Assembly (NCBI GenBank): GCA_963777285.1
Contig: CAVZPR010000002.1
Coordinates: 1,240,001 to 1,304,000 of the forward strand
Source of the DNA: JAFARE01 sp963777285
GTDB taxonomy: Bacteria; Chloroflexota; Dormibacteria; Aeolococcales; Aeolococcaceae
Direction of reading: 5' to 3'
DNA length: 64,000 nt
The notes beneath the pieces are model-generated. The model was not told the DNA's origin. It was given only the letters and a program-made list of their open reading frames with translations, and searched no databases. Below, piece by piece: positions 44,105 through 52,642 of this stretch. The stretch's first letter is position 1, and each line of letters starts with the position of its first letter. A program made the position numbers and the translations under genes.

Positions 44105-45357
44105 CCTCGACGCTTCCCGACGTGGTCGACCGCGCCTACTGCGAGGCGCTCGACCGCGACGATCCGCTCGCCGCCTTCCGCGACCGCTTCGCCGTCGCGG
44201 ACGACCTCATCTACCTCGACGGCAACTCCCTGGGACGCCTGCCGCGCGACACGGTGACCCGCGTCGCGAGGCTGGTCGGCGACGAGTGGGGACGGGGGCT
44301 GGTGCGCAGCTGGACCGACGCAGAATGGATGCACTCACCGCTGCGCGTGGGGGACAAGATCGCCCGGCTCATCGGCGCACACGCCGGCGAGGTGCTCATC
44401 ACGGACACGACCTCGGTCGACCTGTTCAAGCTCGTCGCCGCGGTGCTGTGGGCGCGTCCCCAGCGGCCGGTGATCCTCACCGAGCACGGCAACTTCCCCA
44501 CCGACCTGTACGTCGCTGAGGGTGTGCGCGCGCTGCTCGGCGGCGACGTCAGTGTGCGTCGCGTGGCGCGCGACCAGCTGGCCGCGGCGCTCGACCCGCA
44601 GGTCGGCGTGCTCGCCCTCACGCACGTCGACTTCCGCACCGGCGAGATGCACGACATGCGCTTGCTGAACGACGCCGCGCACGCGGCGGGCGCCCTGGCG
44701 CTCTGGGACCTGTCGCACTCGGCGGGCGCCGTGCCGCTCGACCTGCACGGCGCGCACGCCGACGTGGCCACCGGCTGCGGCTACAAGTACCTCAACGGAG
44801 GTCCCGGCGCTCCGGCGTACATCTACGTCGACACGGAGCTGCAGTCCGAGCTGCGCAACCCCATCCAGGGATGGCTGGGTCACGAGGATCCGTTCACGTT
44901 CGACTCCGAGTACCGCCCGGCGCGCGGCATTCGCAGCTGGATGAGCGGGTCACCGCCGGTGATCGCGATCGCCGCGCTGGAGGTCGCGGTGGACATGTTC
45001 CTCGAGGCCGACATGGCCCGTGCCGGAGCCAAGGCGGCAACGCTCACCGACCTGTTCATCCACCTCGCCGACGCTCGTCTCGCGCGATTCGGCTTCGCCG
45101 TCGCCAGCCCGCGCGCCGCGTCGCGGCGCGGCGCCCAGGTCTCGCTCACGCATCGAGAGGGATACGCCGTGGTGCGCGCGCTCATCGACCGCGGCGTGGT
45201 CGGCGACTTTCGCGCGCCCGACCTTTGCCGCTTCGGCTTCGCGCCGCTGTACACCCGCCACGTCGACGTGTGGGATGCGGTGGAGCGCATCGCCGCCGTG
45301 ATGGAGGAGGGCGCACACCAGGGCCCGGAGTACGCGGAGCGCGCCTACATCACCTGA
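44101..45357 (+). CDS. kynU: Kynureninase
   Basis: 418 residues, PLP enzyme splitting kynurenine into anthranilate and alanine. Motifs are IYLDGNSLGRLP, EHGNFPTDLY, WDLSHSAGAVP with the pyridine Asp, the Schiff-base Lys in GCGYKYLNGGPGAPA, and FRAPDLCRFGFAPLY. The GTG overlaps the kynA stop, so the two act in one pathway. Formamidase, which should link them, is not in the window. Confidence 0.95.
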   Translation: MTSTLPDVVDRAYCEALDRDDPLAAFRDRFAVADDLIYLDGNSLGRLPRDTVTRVARLVGDEWGRGLVRSWTDAEWMHSPLRVGDKIARLIGAHAGEVLITDTTSVDLFKLVAAVLWARPQRPVILTEHGNFPTDLYVAEGVRALLGGDVSVRRVARDQLAAALDPQVGVLALTHVDFRTGEMHDMRLLNDAAHAAGALALWDLSHSAGAVPLDLHGAHADVATGCGYKYLNGGPGAPAYIYVDTELQSELRNPIQGWLGHEDPFTFDSEYRPARGIRSWMSGSPPVIAIAALEVAVDMFLEADMARAGAKAATLTDLFIHLADARLARFGFAVASPRAASRRGAQVSLTHREGYAVVRALIDRGVVGDFRAPDLCRFGFAPLYTRHVDVWDAVERIAAVMEEGAHQGPEYAERAYIT

Positions 45358-45375
45358 GCGCCGTCAGTGGCGCTC
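45356..45375. terminator. Hairpin across the kynU and DedA convergent stops
   Basis: GAGCGCC and GGCGCTC form a 7-bp stem with a 6-base loop. The stem includes part of both stop codons. No T-tract follows, so termination is plausible but weakly supported. Confidence 0.4.
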
Positions 45376-46053
45376 CGGTCGCGGCGCGCGCCACGCGGAC
45401 CAGGTTGACCACGCGACGACGAGCACGACGATCCCGATGATCACCCACAGGGAATAGCTGCTGATCGCCTGCGCCGCCGCGACCGCGGGCTGACCCACGA
45501 TCCATCCCGCGGCGACGATGGCGCCGATGTAGAGCAGCGTGCCGAGCAGGTCGGCGAGGATGAACACGATGAAGGGCATGCCCGCCTCACCCGCCGCCAG
45601 GTAGAACAGCGGCGAGGGCACGGGCAGCACCGGCGCCAGCACCACTGCCCACACGCCGAACCGCTTGAAGAACCGCTCCCCACGGGCCACGCGCTTGCGC
45701 CAGCGCGGATCGTTGCGCTCCAGGTACTGCAGCAACCTGGTGCCGTAGCGGCGGCCCGCCCAGAAATAGAAGGGGTCCGTGATCATCGAGATGGGCACCG
45801 GCGCGATCAGCGCCAGCACCAGCGGGATTCGCCCCACGCGCGCGAACGCGCCCGTGGTCACAAGGGACGCGATGCTGCCGCGCAGCGCGCTGAGCAGCAG
45901 CGGATGCGTGCCGATGAGGATCGCCTGCAGCGGGATGCCGACGTAGTAGTACACGGAGTTGGCGACGATCGGTCCCAGGCAGGCGACGTCCTTCCAGCCG
46001 ACGCGCGTCCGCGGCCGCGCCGGGCTCACCTGCAGGCGTGCGTCCTCGTCCAC
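45364..46053 (-). CDS. DedA/VTT-domain membrane protein
   Basis: 229 residues with about five membrane segments. The VTT (SNARE-associated) family signature is visible in FFKRFGVWAVVLAPVLPVPSPLFYLAAGEAGMPF and the later G-LLYIGAIVAAGW. DedA proteins are linked to undecaprenyl-phosphate and phosphatidyl-lipid flipping. GTG 46053 is the most probable start; there is no ATG close by. It lies 43 bases after the eamA stop on the same strand. Confidence 0.8.
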   Translation of the reverse strand: MDEDARLQVSPARPRTRVGWKDVACLGPIVANSVYYYVGIPLQAILIGTHPLLLSALRGSIASLVTTGAFARVGRIPLVLALIAPVPISMITDPFYFWAGRRYGTRLLQYLERNDPRWRKRVARGERFFKRFGVWAVVLAPVLPVPSPLFYLAAGEAGMPFIVFILADLLGTLLYIGAIVAAGWIVGQPAVAAAQAISSYSLWVIIGIVVLVVAWSTWSAWRAPRPERH

Positions 46054-46096
46054 CTGGCAATTGTCCGCGGCGACGCCGCTTCGTGCTGCGCCGAGA

Positions 46097-47065
46097 TCAG
46101 GCGACGTCGCGCATCGGCGGCGCAACCGGCGTCGCAGGCCGGTGCCGCGAGCGCGCTCTGCTGGTGATGATCAACGCCACCGCGAACACGATCATCGCGC
46201 CGGCGCCGAGTGTCACGGGCGTGATGCTCTCGCCCAACACAACTGCTCCGAGCACCACCGCGACCAGCGGGTTCACGTACGCGTACGTCGACACCGCGGT
46301 CGCCGACACCTTGCTCAGCAGCCAGATGTAACAGCTGTATCCGACGAGCGCGCCGAACAGGATCAGGTACGCGAACGCGATCCACGAGCGCATCGTCACC
46401 GCGCCGACGTCGACACCACCCAGCTCGCCCGACGCGGCCGACGCGATGAACAGCAGCAGCCCGCCGGCGATCATCTGCATGCCGGTGCTGGTCAAAGCAC
46501 TGCGCGGCAGCGGCGCGCGCTGCGCGTACAGCGATCCCATCGACCACAGAAGCGGTGATCCCACCGCGGCGATGCTCTGCCAGCGCAGCGGCCCGCCGGA
46601 GGGATGCAGCAGCAGGCCGACGCCGGCGAGCCCGACCGCCACCCCCACCGCGGCGATCGCGGTCACGCGCCGCCCGCCGAAGAGCGGCGCGAAGAGCGCC
46701 ATGAACAGCGGCACCGTGGCCACGATCAGCGCCATGTAGCCGCTGGCCACGTACTGCTCCGCCCAGCTGACGATGCCGTTGCCGCCCAGCAGCAGGCATC
46801 CGCCGATGATGATCGCGGAGCGCCAGTGCACCCACGTGATGCGCTCCCTGCTCGCGCCGCGGCGGTGCACCAGCCGCGTCGCCGCCAGCAGCAGCACCCC
46901 GGCGATGACGAAGCGCGCGGCCGCCATGAGGAAGGGCGGCATGCTCTCCACGGCGATGCGGATCGTGAGGTAGGTCGAGCCCCAGATCAGGTAGACGGCG
47001 GCGAACGCCAGGCCCACGGCGAGCGGTGCGGGCGGCTGGCGGGGCGTGGACTCCACGCTCGTCAT
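46097..47065 (-). CDS. EamA-family (DMT) transporter, YedA/RhaT-like
   Basis: 322 residues with ten hydrophobic segments and two EamA repeats; it opens FAAVYLIWGSTYLTIRIA and has ALIVATVPLFMALFAPL and YAYVNPLVAVVLG. It probably exports amino acids or metabolites. It is transcribed divergently from a MocR-type regulator with only 24 bases between the starts, the normal arrangement when the regulator controls the transporter. TATTGT lies 5 bases upstream of the ATG. Confidence 0.9.
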   Translation of the reverse strand: MTSVESTPRQPPAPLAVGLAFAAVYLIWGSTYLTIRIAVESMPPFLMAAARFVIAGVLLLAATRLVHRRGASRERITWVHWRSAIIIGGCLLLGGNGIVSWAEQYVASGYMALIVATVPLFMALFAPLFGGRRVTAIAAVGVAVGLAGVGLLLHPSGGPLRWQSIAAVGSPLLWSMGSLYAQRAPLPRSALTSTGMQMIAGGLLLFIASAASGELGGVDVGAVTMRSWIAFAYLILFGALVGYSCYIWLLSKVSATAVSTYAYVNPLVAVVLGAVVLGESITPVTLGAGAMIVFAVALIITSRARSRHRPATPVAPPMRDVA

Positions 47066-47090
47066 TTGTTACAATACAAAGCCTTGAACG
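47065..47090. promoter_or_regulatory. Bidirectional leaderless promoter and inverted repeat between eamA and mocR-type gene
   Basis: The short gap holds TTTGT-TACAAT-ACAAA (47065-47080), a 5-bp inverted repeat. Its centre reads TACAAT on the plus strand (-10 for the regulator) and the overlapping TATTGT on the minus strand (-10 for eamA). Any protein binding the repeat would cover both promoters. Seen directly; regulation is inferred. Confidence 0.6.
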
Positions 47091-48409
47091 TGCCAACACG
47101 ATACCATATCGCCGGGCGCCGAGCGACCGACATCGCCTCCAGCGTGGAGCGCGGCATCCGCGACGGCGGCATCGCCTCGGGGTCGCAGCTGCCGCCGGTG
47201 CGCGTGCTGGCGAGGCGCCTGGGCGTGAGCGCCGCCACCGTGGCGTCCGCGTACCGCGAGCTGCGCCTGCGCGGGCTGATCACCGCCGCCGGCCGCCAGG
47301 GCACCACCGTCATGCCGCGTGGACCGGTGGCGCCGCGCGGCAAGCCGGTGCTGCCCGCGGGCGTGCGCGATCTCACCTCCGGCAATCCCGACCCCGCGCT
47401 GCTGCCCGACCTCGGCCCGCACCTGGCCCGCATCGACCCGCGCTCGGTGCTCTATGGCGCCACACCCGCCGAGCCGCGGCTGCTGGAGCTCGCCGCGGAA
47501 CGCTTCGCGTCCGCCGGCGTCGATCCGTCGCACCTCACCGTGGTCGGCGGTGCCCTGGACGGCATCGAGCTCATCCTCAGCGCGCACCTGCGCCCCGGCG
47601 ACCGCGTCGCCGTAGAGGATCCCTGCTACCCGGGATTCATCGACCTGGCCGCGGTGCTCGGCCTCGTCACCGTGCCCGTCCCGGTCGACGACTGCGGCCC
47701 GCGCCCAGACGCCCTCGGCGACGCGCTGCGCGCGGGAGCCGCCGCCTGCGTGCTGACCCCGCGGGCGCAGAACCCGTTCGGCGCCGCCATCTCGCCGGGC
47801 CGCGCTGCCGAGCTTCGCGCGGTGCTGCGGCGCCATCCCGAGGCGATGGTGCTGGAGGACGACCATGCTTCCGACATCACAGAACAGCCGGGGGCTGCGG
47901 TTTGTGAGACGCGCCGCGGCCGCTGGGCGCGGGTGCTGTCGGTGGCCAAGGCGCTCGGACCCGACGTGCGCGTCGCCGTGGTCGCCGGCGACGCCATGAC
48001 GGTGGCCCGCGTCGAGGGCCGCCGCCTCCTCGGCGCCGGCTGGGTGAGCCACCTGCTGCAACGCCTGGTGGTGTCGCTGTGGAGCGACCCGGACGTCGCC
48101 TCCGGCCTGCGCGACGCCGCGTGCACCTACAGCCGCCGCCGCGCGGCACTGATAGCCGCGCTGCGCGAGCTGGGCATCGCCGCGCACGGTCCGTCGGGGC
48201 TGAACGTGTGGATCCCGGTGGCGCACGAGGATTCGGTGGTCGCCGCGCTGCAGCACCGCGGCTGGGGCGTGCTCGCCGGCGACCGTTTTCGCATCGCCGC
48301 GCCGCGGGGCGTGCGCGTCACCACCACCACGCTCGACCCCGGCGAAGCGGAGCGGCTTGCCGCGGACTTCGCGGCCGCCCTCGCCCCGCAGCCCGCCCGC
48401 CTGGGGTGA
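47090..48409 (+). CDS. MocR-type transcriptional regulator (GntR HTH plus aminotransferase-like domain)
   Basis: 439 residues: a GntR winged helix at 8-70 (SGSQLPPVRVLARRLGVSAATVASAYREL), then a fold-type I PLP domain with VGGALDGIEL, EDPCYPGF, a Lys in VAKALGPDV and a C-terminal small domain. MocR proteins sense PLP or an amino compound and usually control the adjacent divergent gene, here eamA. The GTG at 47090 is chosen; an in-frame TTG at 47084 sits 8 bases after TACAAT. The stop overlaps the methyltransferase start. Confidence 0.9.
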   Translation: MPTRYHIAGRRATDIASSVERGIRDGGIASGSQLPPVRVLARRLGVSAATVASAYRELRLRGLITAAGRQGTTVMPRGPVAPRGKPVLPAGVRDLTSGNPDPALLPDLGPHLARIDPRSVLYGATPAEPRLLELAAERFASAGVDPSHLTVVGGALDGIELILSAHLRPGDRVAVEDPCYPGFIDLAAVLGLVTVPVPVDDCGPRPDALGDALRAGAAACVLTPRAQNPFGAAISPGRAAELRAVLRRHPEAMVLEDDHASDITEQPGAAVCETRRGRWARVLSVAKALGPDVRVAVVAGDAMTVARVEGRRLLGAGWVSHLLQRLVVSLWSDPDVASGLRDAACTYSRRRAALIAALRELGIAAHGPSGLNVWIPVAHEDSVVAALQHRGWGVLAGDRFRIAAPRGVRVTTTTLDPGEAERLAADFAAALAPQPARLG

Positions 48410-49203
48410 GCGGCGTGCCGTCCGGCGAGACCGCGTACCACCGCGAGCGGGAACGCGCGCTCTCCTTCGGCAGCGTCGCCGAGATGTACGACGCGGCCCG
48501 GCCCTCGTACCCGCGAGAGCTCATCGACGACCTCATGGCGCTGCAGCCGCTGCGCGTTCTCGACGTCGGTTGCGGCACCGGGCGGGCCGCGCGCCTGCTG
48601 CAGCAACGCGGCTGCACGGTCACCGGCGTGGAGCCCGACCGCCGCATGGCTGGCGTGGCGCGCAAGCACGGCGTGCACGTCGAGGAATCGTCGTTCGAGG
48701 AGTGGGATCCCGGCGGCCGCAGCTTCGACCTGCTCGTGTCCGGCCAGGCGTGGCACTGGGTCGACCCCGCCGCGGGCCCGCGCAAGGCGGCCGACGTGCT
48801 CCGGCCCGGCGGGCACATCGCGCTCTTCTGGAACCTGGGCGCGCACGACGACAGCGCAAGAGACCGCCTCATCCCCGTGTACGAACGCCTCGCGCCGGCC
48901 ATCGCCGCGACCACCACGGCGCTCGCCTGTCGCGAGCGGAGCGACCTGGTCAGCCTGCAGCAGCTCTCCGCGGAGCCACGCCTCGCCGATTTCGAGCTGC
49001 GCACGTATGCGTGGGACATGACCTACTCGCGCGACGACTGGCTCGCGTTCCTGGCCACGCACAGCGATCACGTGCGTCTTGCCGCAGCCGAGCGCGCGGC
49101 GCTGCTGCAGGCGGTGGGCGACACCATCGACGCCCTCGGCGGCTCGCTCTGCTTTCACTACCAGACGGTGCTGATCCTGGGGAGGTGCCGGGGCAGCGTC
49201 TAG
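48406..49203 (+). CDS. Class I SAM-dependent methyltransferase
   Basis: 265 residues of the Methyltransf_11/UbiE-like type, motif I VLDVGCGTGRAARLL, acidic GVEPD after strand 2, and the W-HWVD motif often seen in small-molecule methylases. Starts at GTG 48406 overlapping the regulator's stop (GTGA). The substrate cannot be read from sequence. The AFWNL-like IALFWNLGAH stretch is typical of the family. Confidence 0.86.
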   Translation: MSGVPSGETAYHRERERALSFGSVAEMYDAARPSYPRELIDDLMALQPLRVLDVGCGTGRAARLLQQRGCTVTGVEPDRRMAGVARKHGVHVEESSFEEWDPGGRSFDLLVSGQAWHWVDPAAGPRKAADVLRPGGHIALFWNLGAHDDSARDRLIPVYERLAPAIAATTTALACRERSDLVSLQQLSAEPRLADFELRTYAWDMTYSRDDWLAFLATHSDHVRLAAAERAALLQAVGDTIDALGGSLCFHYQTVLILGRCRGSV

Positions 49204-49215
49204 GCGCTGCCGCCG

Positions 49216-49221
49216 TACCAT
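49216..49221 (+). promoter_or_regulatory. Leaderless -10 box of the 49228 dehydrogenase gene
   Basis: TACCAT ends 6 bases before the GTG start; no Shine-Dalgarno in between. Confidence 0.4.
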
Positions 49222-49227
49222 CGTCTG

Positions 49228-50616
49228 GTGGCGACAGAGGTGGCGCGGCTTCGTTCGGTCAACCCCGCGACGGCCGAGGAGATCGAGGCATTCGACATCG
49301 CAGACGGCGGCGAGATCGATGCAGCGCTCGACACCGCAGCGTCCGCCGCGCGTGCCTGGCGGGACACGCCACTGCCCCAACGATGCAGCGCGCTGCGCGG
49401 CGTCGCCGCCGTGCTGCGCCGCGACGTCGACGCCCACGCCGCCGCGATCACGGCGGAGATGGGCAAACCCATCAGCGAGGCGCAAGCCGAGGTCGAGAAG
49501 TGCGCGTTCTGCTGCGAGTACTTCGCCGGCAACGCGGAGCGCTTCCTCGCCGAGGAATCCGCACCCAGCGATTCGGATGCGAGCTTCATCCGCTACGAGC
49601 CGCTGGGCACGGTGCTCGCCTGCATGCCCTGGAACTTCCCGTACTGGCAGGTGTTCCGCTGCGCCGCTCCCGCGCTGGCGGCGGGCAACACGGTGCTGCT
49701 CAAGCACGCGAACAACGTCACGCGCTGCGGCCTGCGCATCGAGGCGGCGCTGCGAGAAGCGGGAATGCCGCAGGGTGTGTTCGTCGCGCTTCGCGTCACC
49801 GTCGACGCCATCCCCGGGCTGATCGCGGATCCGCGCGTCGCCGCCGTGAGCCTCACGGGAAGCACCGCCGCGGGACGCAGCGTCGCAGCCGTCGCCGGGG
49901 CGCACATCAAGAAGTGCGTGCTGGAGCTGGGCGGGTCCGATGCGTTCGTGGTGCTCGCCGACGCCGACGTGCGCGCCGCCGCGGAGACGGGCGCCAAGTC
50001 GCGCTTCCAGAACGCGGGGCAGAGCTGCATCGCCGCCAAGCGTTTCATCGTCGACGAGGCTGTGGCCGACGGGTTCGAGGCGGAGCTGGTGCAGCAGGCC
50101 GAACGCATCCGCGTGGGTGATCCGACGTCACGCGACACGCAGATGGGGCCGCTGGCGCGCGACGACCTGCGCCAGAACCTGGAGCGCCAGGCGCGTGATT
50201 CCGTGGCGCGAGGCGCGCGCGTCGTCACCGGTGGCGAGCGCCCTCCGCGCCCCGGCTTCTTCCTGTCGCCGATGGTGCTGACGGGCTGCGACGTGGGCAT
50301 GCCCGCGTTCACCGAGGAGACGTTCGGACCGATGGCCGCGGTGACCCGGGTGCGCGGCGACGACGAGGCGGTGGAGATCGCCAACCACAGCCAGTACGGG
50401 CTCGGAGGCAACGTGTGGTCCGGCGACGTCGAGCACGGCCTGGCGATCGCGCGGCGATTGCGCACCGGTGGGGTGTTCGTCAACGGGATGACGCACTCCG
50501 ATCCGCGCCTGCCGTTCGGTGGAGTCGCCGAGTCCGGCTACGGTCGCGAGCTGCACCGGGCAGGCATTCACGAGTTCGTCAACGTCAAGACCATGTGGCG
50601 TCCGGGTCGCGCGTAG
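49228..50616 (+). CDS. NAD(P)-dependent succinate-semialdehyde dehydrogenase-like aldehyde dehydrogenase
   Basis: 462-residue ALDH with catalytic Cys in NAGQSCIAAKR, Glu in LELGGSDAFVV and MPWNFPYWQV. The order and spacing fit the SSADH (GabD2/SAD) branch. Together with glutamate decarboxylase (52.6 kb) and a class-III aminotransferase (6.1 kb) it could complete a GABA shunt, but the three genes are not in one operon. Confidence 0.88.
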   Translation: MATEVARLRSVNPATAEEIEAFDIADGGEIDAALDTAASAARAWRDTPLPQRCSALRGVAAVLRRDVDAHAAAITAEMGKPISEAQAEVEKCAFCCEYFAGNAERFLAEESAPSDSDASFIRYEPLGTVLACMPWNFPYWQVFRCAAPALAAGNTVLLKHANNVTRCGLRIEAALREAGMPQGVFVALRVTVDAIPGLIADPRVAAVSLTGSTAAGRSVAAVAGAHIKKCVLELGGSDAFVVLADADVRAAAETGAKSRFQNAGQSCIAAKRFIVDEAVADGFEAELVQQAERIRVGDPTSRDTQMGPLARDDLRQNLERQARDSVARGARVVTGGERPPRPGFFLSPMVLTGCDVGMPAFTEETFGPMAAVTRVRGDDEAVEIANHSQYGLGGNVWSGDVEHGLAIARRLRTGGVFVNGMTHSDPRLPFGGVAESGYGRELHRAGIHEFVNVKTMWRPGRA

Positions 50617-50643
50617 GCGCGTCCGCGGGCACACAATGGAGGC

Positions 50644-51600
50644 ATGCGCCGCACGCTGATCGCGGCCGCTGTCACCGCCGCCCTGTGCACCGGGGCGGCA
50701 ACGGCCGGCTACATCCTGACGCGGCCCGAGGTCACGCCGCCGGTTGCCGTCTCACAGGTTGCCTCGGGGTCCGGTCCCGAGGACGGCCCGCCGCGCGGGA
50801 TGCGTCGCATGTTCGAGCCGCCGGTACCGGTGGCGGCGGCGCGGGGCGGCTGCGTCGACGTGCCGATCCTGGTGTACCACTACATCCGGGTCGACACCAA
50901 CCTGCGCAACCCGCTCGGCTACAACCTGTCGGTGTGGCCGGCGGAGTTCCAGGAGCAGATGGATTGGCTGCGCATCGCCGGCGGACACCCCGTGACGCTG
51001 GAGCAGTTGTACTCGGCGATGCATCGCGGTCCCGCGCTGCCCGCGCACGCCGTGGTGCTCACGTTCGACGACGGGTACGACGACTTCGCCACCACCGCGG
51101 TGCCCATCCTCGTGCACGACGGCTTCGTCGCCACCGACTTCGTGGTGAGCGGCTTCGTCGACCGTCCCGCGTACATGAGCGCGCAGCAGATCCTGCAGGT
51201 GGCGGCGATGGGCATGGTGATCGGCGCACACACCGTGCACCACGTGAACCTCGACGCGCTGTCGCCGCAGCTGGCGCAGATCGAGATCGACGTCTCCAAG
51301 GAGTCGCTGCAGCGGCTCGTGGGGAGGCCCGTCCTCGACTTCGCGTACCCCTACGGTGACGTCGACGCCCAGGTCGCGGCCCTGGTGGCGCAGGCCGGCT
51401 TCCGCGACGCGGTGACGATGCAGTACGGCCGTGCCCAGTGCGCGTCGCAGCCCTACCTGCTGCGCCGCATTCGCGTCACCGGCAGTGACACGCTGCCGGA
51501 CTTCGCCGCCGAGGCGGGGGTTGCCGCGCCGCCCGCGGACTGGGCCGACCCCGCGCTCGCCGGCTACCATCGCGCCCAGATCGTCCATCTGCCCCGCTGA
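50644..51600 (+). CDS. Secreted or membrane-anchored polysaccharide deacetylase
   Basis: 318 residues: an N-terminal membrane/signal segment (LIAAAVTAALCTGAATAGYI), a linker, then a NodB-type deacetylase domain with VYHYIRV, the metal-binding Asp in LTFDDGYDD, the HxxxH pair in GAHTVHHVN, and DFAYPYGD. It removes acetyl groups from an N-acetylated wall or capsule glycan. CACAAT lies 6 bases before the ATG. Confidence 0.9.
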   Translation: MRRTLIAAAVTAALCTGAATAGYILTRPEVTPPVAVSQVASGSGPEDGPPRGMRRMFEPPVPVAAARGGCVDVPILVYHYIRVDTNLRNPLGYNLSVWPAEFQEQMDWLRIAGGHPVTLEQLYSAMHRGPALPAHAVVLTFDDGYDDFATTAVPILVHDGFVATDFVVSGFVDRPAYMSAQQILQVAAMGMVIGAHTVHHVNLDALSPQLAQIEIDVSKESLQRLVGRPVLDFAYPYGDVDAQVAALVAQAGFRDAVTMQYGRAQCASQPYLLRRIRVTGSDTLPDFAAEAGVAAPPADWADPALAGYHRAQIVHLPR

Positions 51601-51644
51601 CCGCAGCCGCCCTCGCGGCTCGCTACGATCCCTGGTCCGCAGCC

Positions 51645-52532
51645 ATGCAACGCTCTGGCACGACCGTCGCCGAGACCCTGCACGCCGCCACCGAGGCGAT
51701 CAGTCGCTCGCGCTCGATCGACCACTGGAACCCTTCAATGTCCCGCTACGACGCGGAGGAGCTGATGGCGGCGGTGCTCGGCGGCGGGCTCGACGCCGCG
51801 GTGCGGCGCAGCGTGCTCTCACCGCCGCAGCGGCGCCGCTACGCGACAATGATCGCGCGGCGCATCGGCGGCGAGCCGGTGGCGCAGATCGTGGGGTCGA
51901 TCGTGTTCCGCGGCCTGGAGCTGCGGCTGCGCCGCGGGGTGTTCGGTCCACGTTCCTCGAGCGAGCTGCTCGCGGCGGAAGCGGTGAAGGCGCTGCGGTC
52001 GCGCCGCGGCAGCCCGCTTGCCGTCGACGTCGCCACCGGCTCGGGTCCGGTGGCGCTCGCCGTGGCGCACGAGGTGCCGCGCGCCGAGGTCTGGGGCATC
52101 GACATCTCGCCCGCCGCGGTGCGCCTGGGGCGCGACAACGCGCGGCGCCTCGGCATCTCCAACGTGCACTTCCGCGTCAGCGACATGCTCGACGCGCTGC
52201 CCTCGCGCATGCGCGGCGCCGTCGACGTCTTCACCATCCACCCGCCGTACGTGGCGCGCGCCGAGCTGCGCGTTCTGCCGCGCGAGATCCGCGACTTCGA
52301 GCCGCTGCACTCGCTGACCGACGGCTCCGACGACGGGCTCGGCCTGGTGCGGGTGCTCGCGGACCATTCCCGGGAGTGGCTGCGGCCGCGGGGCGTGCTG
52401 CTCGTCGAGATCGGCACGTACCTGTCGCGGCGCGCCCAGGCTGTGCTCCGGCATGCGGGCCTCACCGACGTAAGCTGGACGAAGGACGCGCTTGGCGTGA
52501 CGCGCGTCGTGACCGGGCGCAGAGCTTCATGA
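51645..52532 (+). CDS. HemK/PrmC-like methyltransferase with altered NPPY motif
   Basis: 295 residues resembling PrmC, which methylates the Gln of release factors: RRIGGEPVAQIVG, GLELRLRRGVFGPRSSSELL, and SAM motif VDVATGSGPVALAVA. The diagnostic N-P-P-Y/F, whose Asn holds the substrate Gln, reads I-H-P-P-Y-V here. With that change it may act on another substrate, as in the wider HemK family. The ATG at 51645 follows TACGAT and a short leader. Confidence 0.78.
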   Translation: MQRSGTTVAETLHAATEAISRSRSIDHWNPSMSRYDAEELMAAVLGGGLDAAVRRSVLSPPQRRRYATMIARRIGGEPVAQIVGSIVFRGLELRLRRGVFGPRSSSELLAAEAVKALRSRRGSPLAVDVATGSGPVALAVAHEVPRAEVWGIDISPAAVRLGRDNARRLGISNVHFRVSDMLDALPSRMRGAVDVFTIHPPYVARAELRVLPREIRDFEPLHSLTDGSDDGLGLVRVLADHSREWLRPRGVLLVEIGTYLSRRAQAVLRHAGLTDVSWTKDALGVTRVVTGRRAS

Positions 52533-52541
52533 GCAAAGTCG

Positions 52542-52636
52542 GATTCAGCGGGTGACGCCGGAGGGGAGGAACCCGCCGCGGCGATTTACGAGGAGCCGCG
52601 TGGGGGGCACCCGAAGGCGGCAGGACCCGCTGAATC
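52542..52636. other. Structured element with 12-bp perfect terminal inverted repeat
   Basis: GATTCAGCGGGT (52542-52553) is the exact reverse complement of ACCCGCTGAATC (52625-52636), enclosing 71 bases. Inside, CGCGGC (52577-52582) and GCCGCG (52595-52600) form an inner stem and the purine-rich GGAGGGGAGGAACCC stays unpaired. It lies between the stops of the HemK-like gene and glutamate decarboxylase. It could be a bidirectional terminator or an RNA element; no known riboswitch consensus fits. Confidence 0.5.
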
Positions 52637-52642
52637 TGATCT

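Noticed and set aside
52542..52636. c-di-AMP (ydaO) riboswitch
   Set aside because: Some GGGG-ACCCGAA similarity, but the conserved core does not match and no gene lies downstream on either strand.
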